DNA from: Azospirillum lipoferum
GTDB taxonomy: Bacteria > Pseudomonadota > Alphaproteobacteria > Azospirillales > Azospirillaceae
Reading direction: 5' to 3'
DNA: 64,000 bases
NCBI RefSeq assembly: GCF_024170005.1
Contig: NZ_JALJXJ010000001.1
Span: forward strand, 434,001 to 498,000
Shown here: in pieces, positions 1 to 8,773 of the stretch
Position numbering within the stretch: position 1 is the stretch's first letter
Layout of the letters: every line of letters starts with the position of its first letter
Made by a program: the position numbers and the translations under genes
The notes under the pieces: generated by a model
The model's input: the letters and a program-made list of their open reading frames with translations, nothing else
The model's database searches: none
Told to the model about the DNA's origin: nothing

Positions 1-1363
1 CCGCGCCATGTTCCAGAACCGCGCGGCCGGACAGGCCGGCGCCTTCCAGCCGGTCCGACACCACGCCGTTGAAGACGGCGCCGAACACCGCGACGCCGAC
101 CGACCCGCCGAGCGAACGGAAGAAGCCGACCGACGCGGTGGCGGCCCCCAGGTCGCGTTGCTCCACCGCATTCTGCACGGCGACCGTCATCACCGGCATC
201 ACCAGCCCCAGCCCCATGCCCAGCGGCACCAGGATCAGCGTCGACCACAGCCCGTCGGCCGTCAGCGCCGGCAGAGTACCGAGCAGCGCATACATCAGGC
301 CGGACAGGGCCAGCCCGGCGAGCGGGAAGGCCTTGTAGCGCCCGGTCTTCGCGATCAGCCGGCCGCCGCCGACCGACCCGAAGGTCATGCCCAGCACCAG
401 CGGAAGCAGCAGCAGGCCGGACACCGTGGCGCTGGCCCCCTGCACCAGCTGGAGATGCAGCGGCAGATAGACGATGCCGGCGAACAGGACCATCGCCGAC
501 ACCGCAACCACCGGCGTCGCCACCGCCACCACCGGGCGGCGGAACAGGTGCAGCGGCAGGATCGGCTCCTCGATCCGGCGTTCGTGCCACAGGAAGACCA
601 CCAGCATGACGAGACCGGCCGCCAGCAGGCCCAGCGCCGCCGGGCTGCCCCAGCCCATGGCTTCGCCGCGGGTGGCGACGATCAGCAGGCTGGTCACCGC
701 CCCGGTCAGCAGTGCCGCCCCGGCCAGATCGATGCGCGGCCTGGCCCGGCCGGCGGGCAGGCGCGACAGGGTGCGGCGGGTCATGGCGAACGCTGCGATG
801 CCCAGCGGCAGGTTGATCAGGAAGATCCAATGCCAGCCGATGGTTTCGGTGAAGATGCCGCCCAGCAGCGGCCCGGCGACGCTGGCCAGCGCGAAGACGC
901 CGCCGATCATGCCCTGATAGCGCCCACGTTCGCGCGGAGCCACAACGTCGCCGATGATGGTGAAGGCCAGCGACATCAGCCCGCCGCCGCCCAGCCCCTG
1001 CAAGCCGCGGAACAGGATCAGCTGGGTCATGCTCTGCGCCGCCGCGCACAGCACCGAGCCGGCCAGGAACAGGAGGATCGCCGTTTGCAGCACCCGCTTG
1101 CGGCCGTAGAGGTCCGACAGCTTGCCGTAGATCGGCGTAGTGGTGGTGGAGGTCAGCAGATAGGCGGTGACCACCCAGGGCAGCATCTCCAGTCCGCCGA
1201 ACTGGCTCGCCATCGTCGGCAGTGCCGTGGCGACGATGGTCTGGTCCATCGCCGCCATCAGCATCGCCAGCGCCACCCCGCTGAACACCCGCAGGATCTC
1301 CTGGTGGGTGAAGACGGGGTGGGCCGGATTGGGCCGGGTGGAGTGGACGGCGGTCTCGGTCAT
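1..1363 (-). CDS. MFS drug exporter, DHA2 (EmrB/QacA) type, 3' end cut by window
   Basis: About 454 residues are visible; the C-terminus lies beyond base 1. I translated it from the ATG at 1361-1363 on the minus strand. The N-terminus reads MDQTIVATALP in the first membrane helix (the DHA2 D1-type motif) and GKLSDLYGRKR between helices 2 and 3 (MFS motif A). GPLLGGIFTETIGWHWIF is the motif C / helix 5-6 region typical of 14-helix exporters. The family extrudes lipophilic drugs or dyes by proton antiport in the inner membrane. It is downstream of sppA on the same strand with 96 bp between, holding an inverted repeat (1419-1441) that could be its operator. Substrate cannot be read from sequence. 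A long plus-strand open frame covers it but has no recognisable domain. Confidence 0.9.
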   Translation of the reverse strand, partial: MTETAVHSTRPNPAHPVFTHQEILRVFSGVALAMLMAAMDQTIVATALPTMASQFGGLEMLPWVVTAYLLTSTTTTPIYGKLSDLYGRKRVLQTAILLFLAGSVLCAAAQSMTQLILFRGLQGLGGGGLMSLAFTIIGDVVAPRERGRYQGMIGGVFALASVAGPLLGGIFTETIGWHWIFLINLPLGIAAFAMTRRTLSRLPAGRARPRIDLAGAALLTGAVTSLLIVATRGEAMGWGSPAALGLLAAGLVMLVVFLWHERRIEEPILPLHLFRRPVVAVATPVVAVSAMVLFAGIVYLPLHLQLVQGASATVSGLLLLPLVLGMTFGSVGGGRLIAKTGRYKAFPLAGLALSGLMYALLGTLPALTADGLWSTLILVPLGMGLGLVMPVMTVAVQNAVEQRDLGAATASVGFFRSLGGSVGVAVFGAVFNGVVSDRLEGAGLSGRAVLEHGA

Positions 1364-1418
1364 GGTCGGACGTCTCGGACGTTGAGGTCTTTGAACGGAG
1401 TGCCGGAAGCGGCCACAC

Positions 1419-1441
1419 CATAGACCCGGAACTGTTCTATG
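1419..1441. promoter_or_regulatory. Inverted repeat upstream of the MFS exporter
   Basis: CATAGA, 11 bases, TCTATG: perfect 6-bp arms, 56-78 bp before the exporter start codon. Position and form suit a TetR/MarR-type operator, but no regulator gene is adjacent. It could also be chance. Confidence 0.3.
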
Positions 1442-1459
1442 CAAGTCCGCTGGATCGGA

Positions 1460-3211
1460 TCACCGCCCCAGCGACATCGACGGCATGCGGGCCTGGACGC
1501 CGTCACTCTGGGTGAGGGCGAGCAAGGGGCGGAGCTGGGTCAGCAGGGGGCGCAACTCCGCCGCGGCTGCCAGGGCGCCGACCAGTTCGCCTTTGCGGGA
1601 TACCAGATCCAGGATCTGATCGGTCACCGATTTCGGCGGCGGGTAGGGCGCCAGGGTCACCGGGGCGTCCGGCGACAGGCCGGCGGCGGTGCGGGCGAGC
1701 GTCAGCGCCTGCTCCTGGCCGCCGAGATCGTCGACGAGGCCGAGTTCGCGGGCCTGGGCGCCGGTCCAGACGCGGCCCTTGGCGATGCCGCGTGCCTGTT
1801 CCGGCGTCATCCGCCGGGCCTCGGCAACGCGCTGGAGGAAGTTGGCGTAGGTATCGTCGATGATGGCGTTCAGCCGTTCGGATTCGCTGTCGTCGAAGGG
1901 GCGCAGTGGCGACCACATGCCGGCGTTGCGGGCACCCCGCACCCCGTCCCAATGGATACCCAGCTTGTCGGACAGCCCGCCGATGGCGAACTTGCCGGCG
2001 ACGACGCCGATGGAGCCGGTGACGGTGGCGGGGGAGGCGACGATGCGGTCGGCGGCCAGCGCGATCCAATAGCCACCCGACGCGGCGGTGTCGCCCATGC
2101 TGGCGATCACAGGCTTGCCGCTCTGCCGAGCCTTGACCAGGGCCCGCCGGATCGCCTCCGAGGCAGACACGGCACCGCCACCGCTGTCGATGCGGAACAG
2201 GATGGCGCGCACGTCGGGATCCTCGGCAGCCTCCTCGATCGCCTTGACGATGGTCTCCGACCCGGCGGACACCCCGACCGGGGTCGGCTTGCCGCTCTCG
2301 CCGCCGGTGATGGTGCCGACGGCGTGGATCAGGGCGATGGTCGGCCCGGTGTCGTTGGGGCTGCCGGCGACCGACAGGTAATCGGCCGGATCCACCATCT
2401 CCGCCCCGGCGCCAGCCCGTTTCAGCGCTTCGTCCCGCGCCTCGTCGGCGTAACCGAGCCGGTCGACGAACTTCTGCTCCAGCGCCTCCCTGCTCAGCAG
2501 CGGCGCCTTGTCCATGGCAGTGCGTACCGCGGCGGGGGCGAGGCGGCGGCTCTTGGCGATGCCGTCGACCAGCTGGTTGCCGAGGTCGGCGACCAGCGCC
2601 TCCATCATTTCGCGGTTGGCCGGGGTCATGCCGGACTTGGTGAAGGTCTCGGCGAAGCTCTTGTATTCCTCGCGCTGGGCGAAGCTGGGCTGCACACCCA
2701 GCTGGTCGAAGGCGTCGCGGGCGAAGGGCAGCTCCGCCGACAGGCCGGTGATGCCCAGCGTGCCCAGCGGCTGGAGCCAGACCTCGTCGAAAGCGCTGGC
2801 CAGCAGGTAGGAGCGGTTGCCGGCCCCGGCCCCGCCATACTCCTCGGCGAAGGCGACGGTGAAGCGGCCGGAGGCACGGAAGCGCTCGATGGCGGTACGC
2901 AGCTCCTGTGTCTGGGCGAAGCCGATGCTGTCGTCGCCGAAGCGGGCCAGCACGCCCTTCACCTTCGGGTCACGCCGGCCGCCGTCGAGCGCGTCCAGCA
3001 CCTCGCGCAACGTGGGCTGGTGTTCGAACAGGCTGCCGAACTTGCCGTCGTCGCTCTCGGCCAGCGGCTTGGTCAGGTCGAGTTCCAGCACCACCGCATC
3101 GGGCAGAGTGGGTTCATGTCGGACCGCCAGCACCACCACCGTCACCGCACCGGCCACCAGCAGCAGGCCGATGAGCGCGAACAGACGGACGAAGAAACGG
3201 ACGATCGCCAT
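1460..3211 (-). CDS. sppA: Signal peptide peptidase SppA, 67K type
   Basis: 583 residues, the double-domain (E. coli-like) length. An N-terminal anchor helix spans about residues 10-31, with the bulk predicted periplasmic. SppA is a self-compartmentalising serine protease that digests cleaved signal peptides in the inner membrane. The Ser/Lys dyad is visible: Lys184 in EEYKSFAE (first half) and Ser378 in TAASGGYW (second half), matching E. coli Lys209 and Ser409. IDSGGGAVSASEA at about 341-353 is the conserved glycine-rich stretch. The ATG at 3209-3211 directly precedes the hydrophobic helix. An AhpD-like gene lies 57 bp upstream on the same strand, so co-transcription is possible. A 602-residue plus-strand frame over it is an antisense artefact. 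Confidence 0.95.
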   Translation of the reverse strand: MAIVRFFVRLFALIGLLLVAGAVTVVVLAVRHEPTLPDAVVLELDLTKPLAESDDGKFGSLFEHQPTLREVLDALDGGRRDPKVKGVLARFGDDSIGFAQTQELRTAIERFRASGRFTVAFAEEYGGAGAGNRSYLLASAFDEVWLQPLGTLGITGLSAELPFARDAFDQLGVQPSFAQREEYKSFAETFTKSGMTPANREMMEALVADLGNQLVDGIAKSRRLAPAAVRTAMDKAPLLSREALEQKFVDRLGYADEARDEALKRAGAGAEMVDPADYLSVAGSPNDTGPTIALIHAVGTITGGESGKPTPVGVSAGSETIVKAIEEAAEDPDVRAILFRIDSGGGAVSASEAIRRALVKARQSGKPVIASMGDTAASGGYWIALAADRIVASPATVTGSIGVVAGKFAIGGLSDKLGIHWDGVRGARNAGMWSPLRPFDDSESERLNAIIDDTYANFLQRVAEARRMTPEQARGIAKGRVWTGAQARELGLVDDLGGQEQALTLARTAAGLSPDAPVTLAPYPPPKSVTDQILDLVSRKGELVGALAAAAELRPLLTQLRPLLALTQSDGVQARMPSMSLGR

Positions 3212-3268
3212 GATTCCTACCCTGTGTGGCCTCGACTGTACCGTTGAAAGCCTGGGAATATCCGGGCC

Positions 3269-3841
3269 TTAACGATCCTGGCTGTGGTACTCGCGGTTGG
3301 GGATCATGTCCACCGCGGTCGCCACGCGGTTGGACATGTTGTAGAAGCCGACCGTATCGGCAATGTCGAAGATGTCCTCCGCGCTGAATCCGGCGGCACG
3401 CAACGCCTCACGGTCGGGCTCGCCCACCGACATCGGCTCCTTGGTCAGCTTCCAGGCGAAGTCGAGCATGGCGCGCTGGCGCGGTTCCAGCGGGGCGACG
3501 CGGTAATTGGCGACCAGCATCTCGCCCAGTTCCGGATCGCCGGACAGCTTGCGCACCGCCTGCCCATGGGCCACCAGACAGTAATAGCAATGGTTGGCGG
3601 AGGAAACGACCACCGCGATCATCTCGCGCTCAAGCTTGCTGAGGCCGCTCTCGCCCAGCATCAGCTCGTTGTAGAACATGGCGAAGTTGCGCAGCTTCTT
3701 CGGCCGCAGGCTGTAGGCCTGGAGCACGTTGGGCACGAAGCCCAGCTTTTCCACGCACTTGTCGAACAGCGCCTGCATGTCGGGGTCGAGGTCCGGTTTC
3801 TCCGGCAGGGGCAGGGCCATGACGTGATCGGGTTGCGGCAT
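3269..3841 (-). CDS. AhpD-like peroxidase-related protein (carboxymuconolactone decarboxylase superfamily)
   Basis: 190 residues. AhpD-type proteins are small helical disulfide reductases. The signature is present: Glu71 or Glu73, then Cys85-Tyr-Tyr-Cys88 with His92 (HCYYCLVAHG). Its form matches the uncharacterised peroxidase-related subgroup more than true AhpD. I chose the ATG at 3841 because GGAGAGGA lies just upstream on the minus strand and the family N-terminus fits. The frame stays open to 4453, but that extension runs antisense through the receiver gene and is spurious. It probably shares a transcript with sppA. The physiological substrate is unknown. Confidence 0.85.
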   Translation of the reverse strand: MPQPDHVMALPLPEKPDLDPDMQALFDKCVEKLGFVPNVLQAYSLRPKKLRNFAMFYNELMLGESGLSKLEREMIAVVVSSANHCYYCLVAHGQAVRKLSGDPELGEMLVANYRVAPLEPRQRAMLDFAWKLTKEPMSVGEPDREALRAAGFSAEDIFDIADTVGFYNMSNRVATAVDMIPNREYHSQDR

Positions 3842-3983
3842 CGGGCGGTTCCTCTCCTTTTTGCTTGGCGGGCCTCGGCGGCCGGGGGAGGGTAACCGCG
3901 CCCACACGGTTTGTCTTCCGTTCCGCTTGTCTCTCGCCAATCGGGGCAGGCTGTGCCAGAAGTGGAGGAATGAATGCGGGGAT

Positions 3984-5078
3984 ATGGCCCGGTTGGTGGA
4001 ACAGAGGGCGATGACCCAGCCGAAGCTCGATCTGTTGACGGTCCTGGTGGTGGAGGACAGCGGCTTCATCCGTTCGGTCCTGACCGCGACGTTGCGCACC
4101 ATCGGCATCGGCCGGGTGGAAGGGGTGGCGAGCGGCGCCGACGCCATCCGCTGGCTGGACGAGCGCCGCGCAGCGCTGCCGCCGGGGACCGCCCCGGTCG
4201 ACCTGATCCTGTCCGATCTGGTGATGCCCGAGGTGAACGGGCTGATGCTGCTGCGCTGGATCCGTTCCAGCCCCAAGAGCCCCGACAAGTTCCTGCCGGT
4301 GCTGATGCTGTCGGGTGCGGCCGACCGGCAATATGTGGAGCAGGCGCGGGATCTCGGCGCCTCCGACTTCATCGCCAAACCTTTTTCCGCCCAGACCATC
4401 GCCAGCCGGCTGCTGTTCGCCATCGCCCGGCCGCGCCGCTTCGTGCTGGCCAAGGGCTATTTCGGTCCCGACCGACGCCGCGCCGACAAGCCGGTGGCGA
4501 TGGATTGCCGGATGACCTCTCCATCGGAAATCCTGGTGGTGCACAGCGCGTCGAAGGCGCGCGGCATCGACCGTTTTCCGGTCATCTATTTCGACCTGCC
4601 CAACCGGCTGGGCGCCAAGGTCGGCCTCGCCCCGCGCGATCCGGTTCCGACCCTGCCGCCGGAGGTTCTGGCCGCCGCTGAGGAGGAGATCCTGAACCGC
4701 GCAGGCGACTATGCCGTCTGGATCGGTGCGGAGGTGGAGGAGATGGGCCGCAGCGTCGACCGCCTGCCGCGCGAGCCCGAGGCGGTGCCCGGCCTGTTGG
4801 CCCAGGTCAACCGTTCCGCCCACGAGATGCGGGGGCAGGGCGGCATCTTCGGCTATCCGCTGATCACCCACATCGCCAAGTCGCTGTATGAGGCCACCCG
4901 CAGCGGCCTGACCACGGTGACCGCCAACGAGCATCTGCTGTTCAAGGCCCACGTCGACGCGATCAAGGCGGTGATGACCGGCCGCATCAGCGGCGACGGC
5001 GGAGCGACCGGGCAGCAACTTCTGGCATCGCTGGAGGTGGCGAAGCGGAAATACGCGAAGGCGACCGGGCTGGGGTAA
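3984..5078 (+). CDS. Response regulator: CheY-like receiver plus HPt-like C-terminal region
   Basis: 364 residues from 3984 (GGAGG at 3964-3968); the ATG at 4011 is an equally possible start. The N-terminal 130 residues form a receiver: acidic pair in VVEDSG, phosphorylatable Asp in LILSDLVMPEVNG (Asp69 counted from 4011) and the Lys of IAKPF. A middle segment of about 130 residues is unassigned. Near the C-terminus AHEMRGQGGIFGYPLI resembles the HPt active-site helix (His-x2-Lys/Arg-Gly-x4-Gly). This suggests a receiver and a phosphotransfer domain in one soluble protein, with no DNA-binding domain. It converges on a chemotaxis receptor gene, so a motility phosphorelay role is plausible but unproven. 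Confidence 0.85.
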   Translation: MARLVEQRAMTQPKLDLLTVLVVEDSGFIRSVLTATLRTIGIGRVEGVASGADAIRWLDERRAALPPGTAPVDLILSDLVMPEVNGLMLLRWIRSSPKSPDKFLPVLMLSGAADRQYVEQARDLGASDFIAKPFSAQTIASRLLFAIARPRRFVLAKGYFGPDRRRADKPVAMDCRMTSPSEILVVHSASKARGIDRFPVIYFDLPNRLGAKVGLAPRDPVPTLPPEVLAAAEEEILNRAGDYAVWIGAEVEEMGRSVDRLPREPEAVPGLLAQVNRSAHEMRGQGGIFGYPLITHIAKSLYEATRSGLTTVTANEHLLFKAHVDAIKAVMTGRISGDGGATGQQLLASLEVAKRKYAKATGLG

Positions 5079-5088
5079 GGGAAGCTAT

Positions 5089-5107
5089 TCGCGAGTGGAT
5101 CTCGCGA
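5089..5107. terminator. Hairpin between convergent genes
   Basis: TCGCGAG, loop TGGAT, CTCGCGA: perfect 7-bp stem in the 55-bp gap between the converging receiver and chemoreceptor genes. It has no T-run on either side, so it may be only a weak bidirectional terminator. Confidence 0.45.
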
Positions 5108-5133
5108 TGAATGGCAACTCTCTACCTTGCACC

Positions 5134-7206
5134 TCACGCTGCCCGGATTTTCCCGATGAAGTCGGCGACGTCGCTGCGCAGGCCGTCGGCGTTCTGCTTC
5201 AGGGCGTCGGCCATCCACAGCACTTCCTTCGCCATGGCGCCGGCGCGGCTGGCTTCGGTGCCGACGAGGGCGGCGTTGTGGGAGACCTGGTCGGTGCCGT
5301 CGGCGGCCTGACGGACGTTGCGGCCGATCTCGGCGGTGGCGGCGTTCTGCTCCTCCACCGCGGCGGCGACGGCGGAGATGTTCTCCTCGATCCGGGTGAC
5401 GATGGTGCCGATGCCGCCGATCGCGGTGACGGTGCGGCTGGTCGCCGACTGGATTTCGGCCACCTTGGCGGTGATGTCCTCCGTCGCCTTGGCGGTCTGG
5501 CTGGCGAGTTGCTTCACCTCGCTCGCCACGACGGCGAAGCCCTTGCCGGCCTCACCGGCGCGGGCGGCCTCGATGGTGGCGTTCAGCGCCAGCAGGTTGG
5601 TCTGGCCTGCGATGTCGGTGATCATCCGCACGATCTCGTCCACCTGCTGGGCGGCGCCGCTGAGATCGGCGATGACGTCGGCGGTGCGCCGGACGTCGCC
5701 GACCGCCCGTTCCGCCATCTCGGTCGAGCCCGCCATCTGGCGCCCGATCTCGGCGATGGAGGCGGTCAGCTCCTCCGTCGCGGCGGCGACGGCCTGGACG
5801 TTGTCGGATGCTCCCTCCGAGGCGCGGGCGACGGAGAGCACGTGCGATTCGGTGTCGGACGCGATGCAGCTCATCTGCTCGGCGTTGCCGCGCAGGCCGC
5901 TGGCGGCGCCCGCCAACTGTTCGGCGACCGCTTCGATGTGACGGTCGAAATCCGCCACCAGACCTTCCAGGCGTTCGGCCTCGCGCAGGCGCTCCTCCTG
6001 ATGCCGCTGCTGTTCGGCGGCGAGGCGGTCCGCTTCGGCGAGGCTGAGGCGGAAATGGTCGAGGCTGCGCGCCATGGCGCCCAACTCGTCGGCGCGCTCG
6101 GCACCGTGGATGGTCAGCGCGCGTTCCCCGGCTTCCAGACGTGCCATGGCGCCGTTCAGGCGGGAGATCGGCCGGGTGATGTTGCGGGCGACCAGCACCG
6201 CGATCAGCGTCATCGTCACCAGCAGAACGACCAGTGCGGCTGCCATCCCGATCAGCCGGTTCATCGAATCCCGTGCGTCGCGGTTGGCAAGCCCGATCAG
6301 GTCGTCGGCCACGCGGGTTTCGACGCTGCGCAGCATGTCGATGGTGGTGGTGATGGTGTCGAACCACTTTCCGGCATCGACACCCTGGTTGTCGGCCCCA
6401 TAGGCGGAGGCGACACCGATCCGCCGCATCCGCTCCACCTCGGCGATGGCCGATCCGGCAACGGTCTGGTCGTAATAGCGGGTTTGCTCCGCCGTCAGCT
6501 TGTTCTTGAGGCCGTCCATCAGCGCCTTGTACTCGCCCGACAGTTCGATGAAGCGTTCATGCGCGTCGGCGGGGAAGCGGTCCTTGCGGAAGGCGCCGCC
6601 ACCCACCGCACGTTGCTGGCCCAGCCGCTCCTTCCCCTCCGACAGGGAAGCCAGGGCATCGGCGGCGCGCAGTTGGTCGCTGCCGTCGGACAGGGATCGG
6701 GCCTGCCCGGCGGCGTCGAGCAGCCTGCGGATCATCGCGGTGTAGCTCGCCACCACCTCCATCGAGGATTGCGTCATGCCGTCGACGCCGGTGCGCAGGC
6801 CGGACAGCTGCGACAGTGCGTCACGGGCGCTGCCGATCGCCGCAGCCACCTGGGGATCGCGGATCCGGGGCCCGACGATGTCCCGGGCCAGTTCGCCCAG
6901 CCGGGCGTCGGCAGCGGTCCGCACCGTCTCCATGCGCTTGCGGTCTTCAGCGAGCTTGCCGCTGAGGAAGATGGAGGAGGAGCCGCGCTCCTTCTGAAGT
7001 TCGTGCACAAGGCTGGTCATGCCCACCGACAGACGGGTGACGGAGGCGAGATCGGAAGCCCGGCGGGTGGATTCGACCTGCTCCCACACCAGCAACGACG
7101 ACAGCACAACCACCCCCGCCATCGGGACCGACAGGGCAAGTGCCAATTTCCGCGTGAAGCGCATGTCGCCGAGCAGCCGGTCAGCAACCTTCAAAAGCGA
7201 GACCAT
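5134..7206 (-). CDS. Methyl-accepting chemotaxis protein with NIT-type sensor
   Basis: 690 residues. TM1 spans about 20-42. The periplasmic region from about 60 contains [17 protein letters not shown], the hallmark opening of the NIT (nitrate/nitrite sensing) helical domain. TM2 spans about 319-340, with HAMP at about 341-395. A long cytoplasmic coiled-coil MA domain ends at 690, and its tip ([19 protein letters not shown]) is the CheA/CheW contact hairpin. I chose the ATG at 7206 because GGAG sits 9 bases upstream; an earlier in-frame codon at 7257 lacks support. The NIT fold suggests nitrate or nitrite as ligand, but this is family inference only. An inverted TTAAC-containing repeat lies upstream (7280-7304). 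Confidence 0.95.
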   Translation of the reverse strand: MVSLLKVADRLLGDMRFTRKLALALSVPMAGVVVLSSLLVWEQVESTRRASDLASVTRLSVGMTSLVHELQKERGSSSIFLSGKLAEDRKRMETVRTAADARLGELARDIVGPRIRDPQVAAAIGSARDALSQLSGLRTGVDGMTQSSMEVVASYTAMIRRLLDAAGQARSLSDGSDQLRAADALASLSEGKERLGQQRAVGGGAFRKDRFPADAHERFIELSGEYKALMDGLKNKLTAEQTRYYDQTVAGSAIAEVERMRRIGVASAYGADNQGVDAGKWFDTITTTIDMLRSVETRVADDLIGLANRDARDSMNRLIGMAAALVVLLVTMTLIAVLVARNITRPISRLNGAMARLEAGERALTIHGAERADELGAMARSLDHFRLSLAEADRLAAEQQRHQEERLREAERLEGLVADFDRHIEAVAEQLAGAASGLRGNAEQMSCIASDTESHVLSVARASEGASDNVQAVAAATEELTASIAEIGRQMAGSTEMAERAVGDVRRTADVIADLSGAAQQVDEIVRMITDIAGQTNLLALNATIEAARAGEAGKGFAVVASEVKQLASQTAKATEDITAKVAEIQSATSRTVTAIGGIGTIVTRIEENISAVAAAVEEQNAATAEIGRNVRQAADGTDQVSHNAALVGTEASRAGAMAKEVLWMADALKQNADGLRSDVADFIGKIRAA

Positions 7207-7279
7207 CTTACAACTCCAACAGCCCTGACCGTTGCGGCATGGCGACGAAAGTTCCAAGCCGAAGGTATGAAAGCTAATG

Positions 7280-7304
7280 GGTTAAAGCACAGTTAGGTTT
7301 AACC
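7280..7304. promoter_or_regulatory. Inverted repeat upstream of the chemoreceptor; CtrA-like half sites
   Basis: GGTTAAA, 11 bases, TTTAACC: perfect 7-bp arms, 74-98 bp before the chemoreceptor start. Within it TTAA-N7-TTAG (7282-7296) matches 7 of 8 bases of the alphaproteobacterial CtrA consensus TTAA-N7-TTAA. CtrA is known to control motility genes in several Rhodospirillales. The assignment is inference. Confidence 0.35.
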
Positions 7305-7359
7305 ACGACGTTGGTAGGGAGATTGTTAAGTCACCCCATTAATGGATCCTCACGGGCTT

Positions 7360-7384
7360 GTCCGGCCAAAGCGCCGTGCCGGAC
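7360..7384. repeat. Inverted repeat in the gap before alaC
   Basis: GTCCGGC, 11 bases, GCCGGAC, in the 292-bp gap between the divergent chemoreceptor and alaC genes. Perfect 7-bp arms; 115 bp before the alaC start, so an operator or 5' leader hairpin is possible. Beyond this and the 7280-7304 repeat I see no gene in 7207-7498. Confidence 0.3.
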
Positions 7385-7498
7385 GGTCCAGACGCGAAAT
7401 TTGCCTCGCTTCCGTCGCGTCAGGGCGGTAGAACGTCAGTCCCGGTCCGCAGGTCTCTTGGGTTCGTGGCGTGACCGGAGCGGTCTTCCGGAGCGTCC

Positions 7499-8773
7499 AT
7501 GTCCAACACCGAATTCCATCGCATCAAGCGCCTGCCGCCCTACGTCTTCGCCGAAGTGAACGCGATGAAGGCGCGAGCTAGGGCCAACGGCGCCGACATC
7601 ATCGACCTCGGCATGGGCAATCCCGACCAGGCGACCCCGCAGCACATCGTCGACAAGCTGGTCGAGGCCGTGCGCGATCCGAAGACGCACCGCTACTCGA
7701 ACTCCCGCGGCATCCCCGGCCTGCGCAAGGCCCATGCCGCCTATTACAAGCGCCGCTTCAACGTCGACGTCGACCCCGAGACCGAGTGCATCGTCACCAT
7801 CGGCTCGAAGGAAGGGCTGGCGAACCTCGCCCAGGCGATCACCAGCCCAGGCGACATCATCCTGGTGCCGAACCCCAGCTATCCGATCCACCCGTTCGGT
7901 TTCATCCTGGCCGGCGCCTCGGTGCGCCACCTGCCGGTGGGCATGGAGAACGGGGCGTCGACCGACATCGACAGCTTTATGATCATGCTGGAGCGCGCCG
8001 TGCGCCACAGCGTGCCGAAGCCGCTGGCACTGGTGCTGAACTACCCGTCGAACCCGACGGCCGAGGTGGTCGGGCTGGACTTCTACCGCCCGATCGTCGA
8101 GTTCTGCCGCAAGCACGGCATCTATATCCTGTCTGATCTGGCCTATGCCGAGATCTTCTTCGACAACGACCCGCCGCCGTCGATCCTGGAGATCCCGGAA
8201 GCGCGGGAGATCGCGGTCGAGTTCACCTCGATGTCGAAGACCTATTCGATGGCCGGCTGGCGCATCGGCTTCGCCACCGGCAACAAGACGCTGATCACTG
8301 CGCTGGCCCGCATCAAGTCGTATCTCGACTATGGCGCCTTCACGCCGATCCAGGTCGCTGCCGCCGCCGCGCTGAACGGTCCGCAGGACTGCGTGCAGCA
8401 GGTGCGCGACATGTACAAGCAGCGCCGCGACGTGATGATCGAGGGTCTGGCCGCCGCCGGCTGGGAGGTCCCCAGCCCGAAGGCGTCGATGTTCGCCTGG
8501 GCGCCGATCCCGCCGCAGTTCGCCCATCTGGGTTCTCTGGAGTTCTCCAAGCTGCTGTTGCAGCAGGCGGAGGTCGCGGTGGCGCCGGGCATCGGCTTCG
8601 GTGAATACGGCGACGGTCATGTCCGTCTGGCGATGGTGGAGAACGTCCACCGCATCCGTCAGGCGACCCGCAACATCAAGGAGTTCTTCCGCTCCAACGC
8701 CGGTGGCGTGGCGGCGAGCAAGGACCCTGCGGCCCGCGCCGCCCTTCTGGAATCCGAGAAAGCGAAAGCCTGA
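7499..8773 (+). CDS. alaC: PLP aminotransferase, AlaC type (class I/II)
   Basis: 424 residues. It closely resembles E. coli AlaC (glutamate-pyruvate transaminase) as I remember it: RLPPYVF start, MGNPDQATPQHI, TIGSKEGLANL and NPSYPIHPFGFILAGA. The PLP-binding lysine is Lys247 in SMSKTYSMAGWRIG. Such proteins are often labelled LL-diaminopimelate aminotransferase in alphaproteobacteria, so the true substrate pair is uncertain. The stop codon TGA (8771-8773) shares its last base with the ATG of hom, which implies translational coupling. Pairing with homoserine dehydrogenase points to amino-acid biosynthesis near the aspartate family. It is cytoplasmic. Confidence 0.85.
   Translation: MSNTEFHRIKRLPPYVFAEVNAMKARARANGADIIDLGMGNPDQATPQHIVDKLVEAVRDPKTHRYSNSRGIPGLRKAHAAYYKRRFNVDVDPETECIVTIGSKEGLANLAQAITSPGDIILVPNPSYPIHPFGFILAGASVRHLPVGMENGASTDIDSFMIMLERAVRHSVPKPLALVLNYPSNPTAEVVGLDFYRPIVEFCRKHGIYILSDLAYAEIFFDNDPPPSILEIPEAREIAVEFTSMSKTYSMAGWRIGFATGNKTLITALARIKSYLDYGAFTPIQVAAAAALNGPQDCVQQVRDMYKQRRDVMIEGLAAAGWEVPSPKASMFAWAPIPPQFAHLGSLEFSKLLLQQAEVAVAPGIGFGEYGDGHVRLAMVENVHRIRQATRNIKEFFRSNAGGVAASKDPAARAALLESEKAKA

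Noticed and set aside
8-1423. Long plus-strand frame over the MFS gene
   Set aside because: Composition is Arg/Gln/His-rich as expected for antisense of GC-rich coding DNA; the minus strand encodes clear DHA2 motifs.
3842-4453. N-terminal extension of the AhpD-like gene
   Set aside because: It runs antisense through the receiver gene, and a good ribosome site supports the start at 3841.
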